DNA of 64,000 nucleotides, taken from Eremomyces bilateralis CBS 781.70 (taxonomy: Eukaryota; Ascomycota; Dothideomycetes; Eremomycetales; Eremomycetaceae). The DNA lies in NCBI RefSeq assembly GCF_010015585.1, contig NW_022985096.1:165916-229915 (forward strand), read 5' to 3'. Each line of letters begins with the position of its first letter. Position 1 is the stretch's first letter. The position numbers were made by a program, and so were the translations under genes. This document shows, in pieces, positions 24,924 through 35,941 of this stretch. The notes beneath the pieces were generated by a model. The model made no database searches, was not told the DNA's origin, and saw only the letters and a list, made by a program, of their open reading frames with translations.

Positions 24924-27452
24924 GATGCGGTTGTGGCTGATATGCCGGCGACGCTGGAGTCTAGACAAGTTGAAAGCTCTAAAGAGTGAGGGAAATGTTG
25001 TGGAATTCGGATAGGCAGCCTGCGTACTCCAGTAACAGTAACCTAAAGGTGAATGTGGCCGTGTGAGTATGTAGTTCAGCCTGGTGGCTAGACAAGTGAG
25101 GCGGCGAAGGTTGAGGGTTTCGAATGGACGAATAGGTACCTAGCTTATGGTATTAGACGCAGTTTACATGTTATCCCATCCGCAACGGCCATAAAGCGAA
25201 GCTGGTACATTCTTCAAGGAGGAGGGAAAGCGCGGAGAGTTGGTTTGGCGTTTTGGGCATCCTCGACGCTCTCGTTCATCCTTCACATACTATGTGTCAT
25301 TGCGCCTTGGTAGCAACGAACTCGACAGACTCATGGCAATCCTGGGCACGACGGAGTTTAATAAAGTCCAATGTAGGGTCCCTGGAGGAGCGATTCCATG
25401 TTAGTTTACATCAACTTGATATACAATGCCCTACCGGGACCGTGATACCGTCAAACCATTCCCCAAGGATACATACCGTCGGTCTTTCGACCACTGGGGC
25501 GTTACGCTCTCCCAGATGAGCATCTAAATCTCCCCAACCCAGCCACCATCCAAATTCCCGTCCATCCATCTCGCACACAAGCACCAACTCCCAGCCGCCG
25601 TATCAATGCTTACCGAGTCAAGCAACAACACCGGAAGTCCGCAACGAACCGACTGTCCGACTCACTTTTGTGAGAGTGCATTAGACGATCTTGACCCTTT
25701 GCACGTTGCATCCGCAACTTACATAGGTAGTAGCGTCCTCCGCCCTGCGGTCTGCGAGTAACTACCCCACACCCCAGAGGTCATCTGAGGAGTCGAATTC
25801 TGATAATAACTGGAGCCCTCGCCAGTCCAGGATCTCGAAATGGGTGATGATCAGAGCCGATAGTGTGACGTCGGCGGCGCTGGGACCGGGGCGAGATAGC
25901 GGGTAGTGCTCGCTTGGCTGGGTTAGTGCCTTAGTTGATTACCAAGACGAGTCTAGCCGTTTAGGGATGCGGGAGGCCGATCGTGGTTTGTCTGAAAGTT
26001 GAGCATCTTGGCTGGAAAAGCGATGTGAGCGATAGCGAGAAGCTCGAAGGCTTCACAATCCAAATGTAAGCTGAAATCTCAATATAGTCGCTTGTTGATA
26101 TTTTGGGATGACATCTGGTCAACTGAGCTCGAGCGACACACAACATAATGACCACCAGAGTAGTATCTTGAGATGCTCCCTTCATCCCTTGAGTCCCTTC
26201 ATCAAAATGTTCCTTGCCGTCGACCTGCAATAAATCATGTGAAGGCCTCGATATCTGCCTTATCTGGAGATCCGACATACCCGACCGCATTGATTCGACA
26301 GGGCCCGAATTCCTTCGGTGGTTTCTCCGCATCGTCAAGTTGGCTATGCCGTGCAATGGTCAGCACTCAGCAGGCAACTATGCAGCTGGCTGTAATGGTT
26401 GTCGTGAAGGTGGTGTTAGACATGGAAGCTTGACATCGTGCGATGACGTAGGTAACATATATGTTGAAGAAAGGTTCCTATTCAGCAAGAATCTGGCAAC
26501 ACTTCGCTTCGTGGAAATCACGACAGCGACGTTGTCCGGTCAGAAGCATGAAAAGCACTTTTCCTAAACACCCTTCCTTCCCAACGTGCAGCAAGTCGGT
26601 AGGGATTAGGGGCACGGAATCTCATCCTTCGGCCTTCCGCTTGACCCGCCAAAGCTATTTAGATGTCTGTCGTTCATTTCCTAATTGAATTGTCGTCGTG
26701 ACACCGTTGAATCCACTTGGCCAGTGGGATTAGAAGCTTCTCCGGGATTGGCATTGAGCCCTGGCGAAAGCTTGTCTGATTGGCTGATATCCCTGTTCGC
26801 TTCTGACGTCAAGTCCCACTTCCCGTTTACCTGAGGCTCACTGCAATGACGATTTTGGGAAGGGATTCGCAGGGCTGGGAAGTAGGTTTCATTCCGTCGC
26901 AGAATGCATTAGGTTTGGCATCGCCCGTATTGAGGGAGAATAACATCTGGGACTCGATATCGACGACGGAGGTAGTCGGACGGTCAGGATGGGTTTCTGG
27001 GCCTCGAACGATTCATCCCCAGATTCAGGGACCGACTCTGGGGAAGGGGTATCGCGATATGTTGGGACTGGAACACTTTGGCAGGAGTCTGGGGTTAATC
27101 CCAATTTGTCCAATGAAAGCCAGCCGTATCTAACCCCCTCACGCGTTCCCCGGGACCCACAAGAGATCAACATCACCGACAGCTGACTGGAGTACTGCTA
27201 GCTGGACACTGCATGGAGAAGCCCTTTAGACCTTGCCGTAGTACTTGATTCAAAAGGCCCTGATCGTCCACTTCTCCGCCAAAAGATTCCAAGGTGCTTT
27301 TGTCCACTCTCCCTACCCTCGTACAGAAGATCCCCATTGTCGGAGAATTGAAAGGGATTGTTTGTATTCTGTGAATACCAACTCGCGAAGATCGGCGGAG
27401 TATCCCTTGTATATATACGGGCAAACCGACGAAGCCCATATCGCCCGCCATC
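24924..27452. other. intergenic
   Basis: 2.5 kb between the phosphotransferase remnant and the sugar transporter. Stops occur in all frames and I recognise no protein family in the short open pieces. The last 300 bases should be the transporter promoter. Confidence 0.5.
27410..27417 (+). promoter_or_regulatory. TATA-like element before the sugar transporter
   Basis: The octamer TATATATA lies 35 bases before the transporter ATG at 27453. If it is a working TATA box the leader must be very short, so transcription may instead start further upstream. The placement is suggestive only. Confidence 0.3.
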
Positions 27453-29515
27453 ATGGCAGATCTGGAAGAAAAGAAAGCAAGGCGCGACTCCTCCGACGAA
27501 CGCGCTGAGGACATCGGACCAGATGTTCCTCGAACCCCCCGAAACGCCAGCGTTACCGTCTCCGGCAGGCGGGTGAGCCTCGCCGACCGCGTGCAGAGCA
27601 ATGTCAACGCGAAGCTCCAAAATCCGCTCGAAGCGTACTCGGATGTCGAGCTGACGACCATGGGCCGAGAATATGCGTTGGCCAACGCCATCGCCGAGCC
27701 GGAGGACGTGAGAGCGTTTGAGCTCGGTGCGATCCTCGCGAAGGATGCGGCGATGTTTGAGAACATCGCAGGCAAGGCCACGGAGGAGGAGCTGGATGTG
27801 TTGCGTCGTGAGTACTCGCATCGATGGAGCCAGCCTAAGTTGCTGTATTTGGTGATCGTCCTTTGCTCGACATGTGCGGCTGTACAAGGAATGGGTAAGT
27901 TGCCCTGTCAGTAATTGTTACCTGGACGACTGCTGACGTCTTCAAGACGAGACGGTCATCAACGGAGCACAGCTATTCTACGGCGCTCAGTTTGGTATCG
28001 GCGGCACTGCGCCTCGGGATACATGGCTCCTGGGTGTAGTTCACGCCGCTCCGTATATCTGCGCCTCATTTATCGGCTGCTGGCTCACCGCGCCGCTCAA
28101 CAACCTGTTCGGTCGACGCGGAACGATCTTCATTACCTGCTTTTTCTCCGCCGTCGCTTGTTTCTGGCAGGGATTCACCAACTGCTGGTGGCATATGTTC
28201 GTGGCTCGTTTTGCCCTCGGTTTTGGAATCGGTAAGCTGCCTCGATCGGAACGTCGATCGCAGATTGACTGATCGACATATAGGACCCAAGTCGTCCACC
28301 ACGCCAATCTTCGCTGCGGAAACCACCCCGCCCGCGATCCGTGGCGCCCTGGTCATGCAATGGCAGATGTGGACTGCCTTCGGTATCATGGTGGGCTACA
28401 TCGCCGATCTCGCCCTGTATTATGTCCCCGATACTCCTGGCGTTCACGGCCTCAATTGGCGATTGATGATGGGTTCTGCCATGCTCCCCGCCGTCGTCGT
28501 ATGTTGCTTCGTCTTCCTGGCTCCCGAGTCGCCTCGCTGGTATATGAGCAAGAACCGACATCATGCTGCATATGGTAGCATGGTACGACTGCGATATAAC
28601 CGGATCCAGGCGGCCCGAGACACTTTCTATATGGCGAAGCTGCTTGAGGTGGAGAAGGAGATCCAGACTGGCAGTTGGGCTATTTTGGAACTGATCAAAG
28701 TTCCTCGAAACCGACGCGCCATGCTCGGATCCGAGATCGTCATGTTCATGCAACAGGTGAGTACAATACCGAAGAGTATTCTAAAACCGCGAAACCGAGC
28801 TGACTCAACTCCGTAGTTCTGCGGTGTCAATATCATCGCGTATTATTCGTCCTCTGTATTCTTGGACGCCAACCTGTCTGAGGTTAGCTCCTTAGCGGCA
28901 TCGCTAGGGTTCGGCATCATCAACTGGCTTTTCGCCATCCCAGCTATTTACACCATCGACACATTTGGTCGGAGGAATTTGCTGTTGACAACCTTCCCCC
29001 TCATGGCCATATTCCTGCTCTTCACGGGCTTCTCCTTCTGGATCCCCGAAGGCACTGGACGGATTGCTTGTGTGGCACTCGGGATCTATCTGTTTGGCAT
29101 GGTATACAGTCCGGGTGAAGGTCCAGTCCCTTTCACCTACAGTGCCGAAGCGTATCCTTTGTACGTGCGCGCGGTTGGGATGTCACTGGCTACTGCGACC
29201 ACCTGGTTTTTCAACGCGGTGCTCGCCGTGACCTGGCCGTCCATGTTGCAAGCGTTCAAGCCCCAGGGAGCATTCGGTTGGTACGCGGCCTGGAACATGA
29301 TTGGCTTTGGTCTGGTCCTCCTGTTCATGCCTGAGACGAAGGGCAAGACACTCGAAGAGTTGGATCAGGTGTTCAGCGTGCCGACGCACGTGCACGCGGC
29401 CTACGGGATCCGGCAGCTGAAATACATCTTCCGCAGGTTCGTCTTGTTCCAGAAGGTGGAGCCGGAACGGTTGTATGAGCGGGAGACATATGAGGGCCAG
29501 GATGTAGAGGCATGA
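27453..29515 (+). CDS. MFS sugar transporter (sugar porter family)
   Basis: A 632-residue plasma-membrane-type sugar porter with 12 expected helices. Exons are 27453-27894, 27947-28231, 28284-28756 and 28817-29515; the introns are 52, 52 and 60 nt, and phases agree at every join. Splicing rebuilds QGMDETVINGAQLFYGAQFG at helix 1 and QQFCGVNIIAYYSS at helix 7. Sugar porter signatures are present: FGRRG after helix 2, PESPRWYM after helix 6, DTFGRRN and PETKGKTLEELD after helix 12. The N-terminal cytosolic part is long, about 130 residues, with DRVQSNVNAKLQNPLEAYSD and REYSHRWSQPKLLY just before helix 1. That extension marks a fungal subgroup often annotated as myo-inositol or sugar transporters. 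The sugar carried cannot be assigned. A palindromic repeat region begins about 190 bases after the stop. Confidence 0.93.
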
Positions 29516-29703
29516 AGGAACGTTGCTGAACTCGAGGTGGAAGGTTGAGAGACTTGCTATAGCGAGGGGATGACTTGATATAACTGCAAATACTTAATCA
29601 TATATGATAGAAGATGCCAGATGGATAAAGGGACTTGGTAGACTCAGCGTGGAATAGCGAAGAGACTTGATGCAGAGGTAAATTTCTATACGAAGACGGT
29701 GCT

Positions 29704-29804
29704 TTACGGTAGATTCGAGTATACGGTAGATACACGGTAGATAGGAATCTACGATGAGAGAAATTCTACGGAGAACAGAATCAACCGTTGATCTACGGTA
29801 GATC
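29704..29804. repeat. palindromic array A (ATCTACGGTAGAT type)
   Basis: About seven full or partial units of ACGGTAGAT/ATCTACG-type sequence occur in 100 bases, ending with the overlapping palindromes ATCAACCGTTGAT and ATCTACGGTAGAT at 29780-29802. The shared skeleton is ATCWACSGTWGAT. Confidence 0.75.
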
Positions 29805-29880
29805 TACTACTAGACAGCGCGGTTTCCTTATTTGTACCACGGCTTCCTCATTTCTACCAAGCGCCTACCTATTTCTTATC

Positions 29881-29912
29881 CTGAGTCCCTGAGTTCCTGA
29901 GTTCCTGAGTTC
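29881..29912. repeat. 8-bp tandem repeat, four copies
   Basis: Four head-to-tail copies of CTGAGTTC (the first copy reads CTGAGTCC), followed by looser TTCCTC-rich sequence. It lies between the two palindromic arrays. Confidence 0.85.
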
Positions 29913-30651
29913 CTCTCTTCCTCCATGTCTGTTCCTCTGTTCCTTTGTTCCTCTACATCCTGTCACCCTCTCAAGTCTCAAAGCTATCAGCGTCGATCCT
30001 ATCCTCCCCGTCAAGGAACACGACGGACACGGCAATGAGGTGTCGTTGGACAAGGATTCGGAAACGCTGCTGTATGTAAACTAGAGCAAGATCCACTTTA
30101 TGTAGTGCCTGGCGCCAGATAAGCTCAAGATAGCTGGCTGTCATGAGAGATAAATCAGACGGATCGGTGCAATGAGAAGGGCTCTCTGGTGGACGATTTG
30201 CTTTATGGATGGATTCTGGTGGCTCGCAAAGCGTTGGATGGAAGGATGGATGGGTGGATTCTGATGGCTTGCAAAGTGTATGATGGATGGACGAGATGAA
30301 TGGATGGATAGATCGTTGCACTGGTGGCATCAAATGGGTATCTGGGATGATGGGACGCGAACAATACACCGACACACACTCCCTACCGTGGAAGGCAGGT
30401 GTATCTACACCGATCACAGGCGCACCGCACTATGTCTGGCCCGCCCAATCCTGGTCGACTCTCAACATGAACGTGGTATTACATGGGAATGACGGGATAC
30501 AGCGATGTATGTATGATACACAGCTTTCCGATGAGCTTAGCAAAACATTCAAGCAGCATGGGGGCTGCGTGTGGCGAGTATAACATTCCTGCAAGTGAAC
30601 CGCGTGATGAGTAGTCGATCTGGCAACCGTGGGCATACCGTAGTTCAGCAG

Positions 30652-30849
30652 ATCAACGGTGGATAAACCAATCAACCGTTGATATACCGTTGAATACGTC
30701 TATACGTATAATGCAATCAACGGTATAGGCGAAAATCAACCGTTGAATGCGCTATACGAAGATGTGAAATCAACGAGGAAACTTCCGTTGATTCGTATCA
30801 ACCGTTGATTTTTTTCAACGGTGGATCAACGGTAGATCAACGGTTGATT
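30652..30849. repeat. palindromic array B (ATCAACCGTTGAT type)
   Basis: About ten full or half units of ATCAACGGTTGAT/ATCAACCGTTGAT in 200 bases, in both direct and inverted order. They include exact palindromic units near 30671-30683 and 30798-30810 and three near-contiguous units at 30815-30849. The units share a skeleton with array A, about 0.85 kb away. Confidence 0.8.
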
Positions 30850-32418
30850 GGTCCCTGCAAGTTCCGCTACTGAGGAACATCTGCATGAGGCATCAAGGCA
30901 TTAACAACAAATCCTCTAATTCACAATTGAATGAATGAACGAGCAATGAGCAAACAACAAAACATAAAACAAACCGAGCTCAGCTGCCAATTCCCAATTG
31001 CTAACACCGTCATCTTATCTGACTACCTACTCACTAGTTATCTTAAAATTGATCTGACTAGTACCTAGTACTTAGCAGCTTCGTGTGATGAGAGCACGGA
31101 TGGTGTGTCGCATTGCTACTAAATGAGGAGATTGAATCATTAAAATTGCGGCTGGACTGAGACCTGCGGAATGCGGAGTGGCGGAGCCTCTTCATTTCAA
31201 TCTTCAACTCATCGAATCTCCGTATCAGAGCCTTGTGGAGTGGTGGTTTCCCAAATCCTCAACCGAAATCTCACATCCAGAATCCAGATCTCGGAGATTT
31301 GCCGAAATATTCCATGTTCAACTAAGATTTGTTTTTGGCGAGGCCAATGATGAAATGAGGGAGCCAGCTCGATTTCGAGCCGTTTGATGAGCCAGGAGAA
31401 GGTGGAGGTTTCAAATCGGCGGACTCAGCGGAGCCACGCATCCGTGCACGTCAGCCGCCTGGGCCTAAGGCCTTTCCCCCTCCCGACTCCCGTCGTCCGG
31501 TCATCTCGATGGTCGCCCGCGAAACAGGTTGCTTTTTTCGTCCCCCTGGCGCTTCCAGCAGGATCCAGGAGCCCGGTCTGGCGCAGGAACAATTTACGAT
31601 ATTTGTCGATGATTGGTGTAGCTCAATTCAAAGTTTCGAACATGCTTAAAGAGCTGGGGGTGTTGCCCGGTCGTTGGGGGTTCCGCGAGTCGCTGAGTTC
31701 GCTTCCCACGGTGATGAAGACCGGAAATCGAGTCTCTGTCCTTCGGTGATACGTCGACTCTGTCCCGTTACACAGTGATGGTTGTACCGAAGGACGTCGA
31801 AACGAATCAACTGATCAACGTGAAGAAGCATTCGAGTCCAGATGGTATCAGCAGCTCCCAGTCAACCCGAAGGAGCTGGATGTGATGAAGATCCTGCGCT
31901 GACAGGCATCGTAATCGGAGGAATGGCTTCAGCGCCACCATGTGCCTGTAATCTACTAATCTTCAACCATTAGCAGCGCTCCACAGTAGTGATGCGCACC
32001 CCCATCCCTGGACCTCTCCTGGTGAACCAGACGATCCTCTCTTAAGCTCCAGACGATCCTCACCGAGTCCACGAGGGGTTTTCCTTCTTTTAACCTGTCC
32101 TTGTCATTCATTCTTTGTGCAGTTTGTCGAAGTGTCCCTGGCTGGCACATTGGTCGTCTTTGTTCACTCTCTACCTTTCACGTCATTTTTCGTGCTCCAA
32201 CTACTGCCTCTCATTTTCGTGTCGATACTCCCTTCGGATCACTCCTTTTCCGTTGTGTGCATATCACCACTGACCTGCTTGTTTGTCGTGGCCAGTCCAT
32301 TTGACATATCATCGGTATTCCTTCAAGACAAGCCCGACGCCGATCGCTTGTAGAACAAGCCACCCGTCCTCGATATCCTTCCAAAACACCGTCTTTTTGA
32401 CCTTCATATCCAAGCAAA

Positions 32419-33926
32419 ATGATTGCTAGAACCGGACTCGTTTTGGCTATGGCCGCTGCTGGTGCCCATGCCCATTGTGGATGGACTGGGTTCTATGTCA
32501 ATGGTGTCTCTGTGGTATGTTGAGAATTGCTCCCTCTCTGTTCGTTGCTTACCGTAGCCATAGGGTGACGGAACGGCCATGCGAATGTCAAACATCCTTA
32601 AGGAGGCCAACTTCCCAGTCAGCCCTACCAGCGAGGATGTAGCCTGCAACGTGAACGGAAAGAATGGTGTTTCCCGAACTGCTCCCGTCAAGGATGGCGA
32701 TACGCTTTCTTTCGAGTGCCGCTCAAACATGCCCGATGTGACGAATACCGGTGGTGACGGTCCTATCGCCGTTGGACATTATGGACCATGCGCTATCTAT
32801 GCCAAGAAAGTTGACTCCGCCATCGAGGATCAAGGTATGTACACTAACAACAAGACGCTCGTCCTGTTTCTCACTGCCATTAGGTGTCGGTCCCGGTTGG
32901 TTCAAGCTCTGGGAGGACGGCTACGATGAGTCCTCCGGAAAATGGTGTAACGAGCGCTTCATCGAATCTGGTGGCCTCCTCTCGGTGACTCTCCCCCAAG
33001 GCCTCCAAGGCGGCGACTACCTGTTCCGCCCCGAGATCCTCGCGCTGCACAACGCCAACCAAGGCGACCCGCAATTCTTCACCGGCTGCGCCCAAGTGCA
33101 CCTCGAATCTACCGGCAACCTCGTCGCGAAAGACACCGTCAGCATCCCCGGCTGGGTCTCCACCTCTGATCCCGGCGTCGCCTACGACCTCTATAAATAC
33201 CCCAGCATGGACCTCCCCTACCCGATTCCCGGACCACCCATCGTCGAGCTCGTCCCCGGCGACTCCACGGCCTCCACCTCCTCCGTCCAAACCACCGGCC
33301 TCCTCCCCTCTGACTGCATCCTCGAAAACAACAACTGGTGCGGCAAGGAGGTCCCCACCTACAACACCCAGGACGGCTGCTGGGCCTCTGCCCAGAACTG
33401 CTGGGACCAGAACGACGTCTGCTGGGACACCGCCGGCCCTACCGGCGGCCACGGCTGCGAAATCTGGGGCGATTACTGCAAGACGCTCGGCGACCTCTGC
33501 GAGAACAAGAACTTCAACGGGCCCCCCAACGCCGGAAACGTCCTCACCCCGCAGAAGCGCACCATCTCCCCCAAGTTCTGGGGCTCCGGCGAGCCGATCG
33601 TCGGTGCGGGCGCACCCTCTGCTACTCCAGTTGCGAAAGCGCCAGTGGCGGGTTCGCAGTCCTCGGCTGCGGCATCGCCGACTGCGGATGCGGGATCGGG
33701 ATCCGGATCGCAAGGAGGAGAGCAGCCGGCCGCGTTGCCGGCGCCATCGTCATCGCAGTACTTCGAGCCTGCGCCGAGCAATGTCGAGCCGGCACAGGGC
33801 AATGCTGCGCCGGCGCCGAGCCAGGGTCCTGTTGAGCCTGCCGCGGTTGACGGTGACGTGGTGACGGTGACGGTGACGGCGTACACGACCGTTGTCGTGG
33901 ACCAGTTCGTGACGGTGTCAGCGTAG
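32419..33926 (+). CDS. AA9 lytic polysaccharide monooxygenase with Cys-rich C-terminal module
   Basis: A secreted copper monooxygenase of the AA9 (former GH61) type, which oxidatively cleaves cellulose or related glucans. Exons are 32419-32514, 32564-32834 and 32884-33926 (introns of 49 nt each), giving 469 residues. An 18-residue signal peptide ends AHA, leaving His19 as the N-terminal copper ligand. The second ligand is His104 in GHYGP. GWFKLWEDG, GGDYLFRPEILALHNA with His178, and PQFFTGCAQ with Gln186 follow the AA9 pattern. The residue expected to be the axial tyrosine is Phe188. After the catalytic domain (to about 245) comes a compact module with eight cysteines (267-328), then an Ala/Pro/Ser-rich tail ending in a Val/Thr-rich stretch. 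There is no CBM1. The C-terminal module is not one I can name. Confidence 0.9.
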
Positions 33927-35941
33927 AAGATGTGGTGGACAGTTGGAAACTTTTGATAGAGGGTGGTTGGTACTAAGCATGATCTCATGGTGGCGTTGAA
34001 CCAGGCTTGTAGACAATCTTTGGTGACTTCATGTATGTATTTTACAGACATTTTCGAACCGTGCCTCTTTTGTGGAATCGCAAGTGATAGACTTTTCATT
34101 TGGACCAGCTCACTTGCAAATGATCTGAGGAGTACCACATAGAATTGGACCGCAAGGCTGCTCAGCAATTTTTGGGAAGGGTATATTTTATTTTTTAAAC
34201 TTGATTTGCTACGTGACCCACTCGCCATTCTCCCCCCCTCGGGCGCCGTCCTCCAAACCCCATCCATATGCATCCTCTCTCCCTCTTATTATCCTTAGTC
34301 GAAGTGTCTAACGGCAAACCTATTCCAAGAACCAAATTAGCCATCTGAAACCCCAGACGTTCATGAAATAAGACGGTTGCTCGTGTAGGAGTCAGACAAA
34401 GATTTACTGGCAAGTAACAGGCGCCGGCGAAGGCTCCCGAAGGCTATCGTCATGGTCGAGTCGGCCGGGATTGAAGACAATAAGTTGCTTTCATCATTCG
34501 AACACGGTGGTATGGAGGGAGAGGGAATGGGAGAGCGGGAACGTACCTTTGGTGTGAGAGATCAATGCAGGACTGGATGTTGATATATCAGATTTGGACG
34601 ACCAGCCAACGGAGCAATCCAGTCCGGATTCCGACATATCATAATAGAAGGCGTGATTAGTGCAGAAATCGATCGCATAACATTAACAGATCGCCAATTG
34701 AATGGTTGGAAGTTAGAAGGGACGCAGTGAAAGAGGAAGAGAAACTTCGCCGAAGTGAAGTTTTAAGGCGGTTGGAAAATTGCAGACGTCTTCGGGATAA
34801 GGATAAGCCGAGCCGAAAATTACAACGGCTTGGCATGCGCTAGTAGTACATTGTTTTGTATCGTTGTATGAAACACGCCTAATCGAGGCCAATTCATAGA
34901 GAAGCAGGCTCTAAACAGCCTAGCGTTATGGACTCGATTGGATGGCTGGGAGCATTGTCATGTTTCTGACGGTTTTCAACCAAATCTAGCCCTTTGCAGT
35001 CGTTGCAGGTGACTCTCTCCGTCCGTCTCTCGCCCAGTCGCCGCCCCCCGTCCCCCGTCTTCCGCCGTCCGCTGCAACTCTCACGCCTCTCGCACCTCAC
35101 GCCTCGCACCTCACGCTCTCCCAGCACCACACCTCATCTAGTCCCGTATCTACCTCTCCACCACCCATCCCATCTCGCCGTGATACCGAAATCCTCCACC
35201 ATCCTCTTCCCCATCTCTTTCCTCCTCCCATTCCCTCTCGACTCCCCTTCCACCATGCCCTTCCCCAGCGACGCATAGCCCATGGCGCCGGCCCCGATCC
35301 CCAATTGCGCTGCTGTCGCGACACCCTCCTAACGGCTCCTCTTCGTCCATCCGCCGTCCGATCGCCTTCCGATAGGCCGCTTTGCCACCTCTGCGTCGCC
35401 GTCCGGTCGCCGTTCCTCCTCTTCGATCCCTTTCGCATATATCTGGATTTAGTTACGTCGCGCGTGGTCCCATCGCCCGTTGTGGAGGACTGGCGCTGTT
35501 GATCCCCGAACCGCCATTGGAACGAAATCGCGTGGCCTACTCTGTGGCTTCCTCACCGCCGTCGCATCGTTCTGCATTCGACGACCATCCTTTCTCGCGC
35601 TGCCAGCGTTCGTGGAACGATCTAGCCAGTTTTTCCGCCTTCATTTACGTGACGCCAGAATCTTGCGGTCGGCCCTGGAGCGAAACGATACTGACCGCTT
35701 TCAAACCTTGGGGCGAATACATTTAGCCATTCATACGTTACATATGTACAAAAGCCCAGATACCCATTCGAATTTTTTGGCCCCGATACCCTCACCGTCG
35801 GATCGACGGTTTAGCAACGTCGACAGCGCAGGAGCAGCCGAGTCGCCTGTCCGCGAGCAGGTCCAGGACTTGGCGTCGAGATCGGACGTGTGGGAGTGGA
35901 AGCACGTCGCGAGGTAGTTGAGCGCTCGAAGCGCACCCAAG
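33927..35941. other. intergenic, long pyrimidine-rich leader region
   Basis: 2.0 kb between the AA9 gene and the PtaB-type gene. From about 35010 to 35440 the plus strand is strongly pyrimidine-rich, as in promoters and long leaders of fungal regulators. Open frames here are low-complexity Ser/Pro/Arg strings and look spurious. Confidence 0.55.

Larger units (their letters stand above)
29516..32418. other. intergenic with palindromic repeat arrays
   Basis: 2.9 kb between the sugar transporter and the AA9 gene. It holds two arrays of short palindromes (about 29704-29804 and 30652-30849), an 8-bp tandem repeat and GGATGGAT-rich DNA between them. From about 30860 to 31160 it is AT-rich. I see no gene; the open frame at 31384-31749 resembles nothing I know. 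The last 300 bases are pyrimidine-rich AA9 promoter or leader. Confidence 0.6.

Noticed and set aside
31384-31749. 121-codon plus-strand open frame between the repeat arrays and the AA9 gene
   Set aside because: No recognisable family, no splice partner and no conserved-looking segment.
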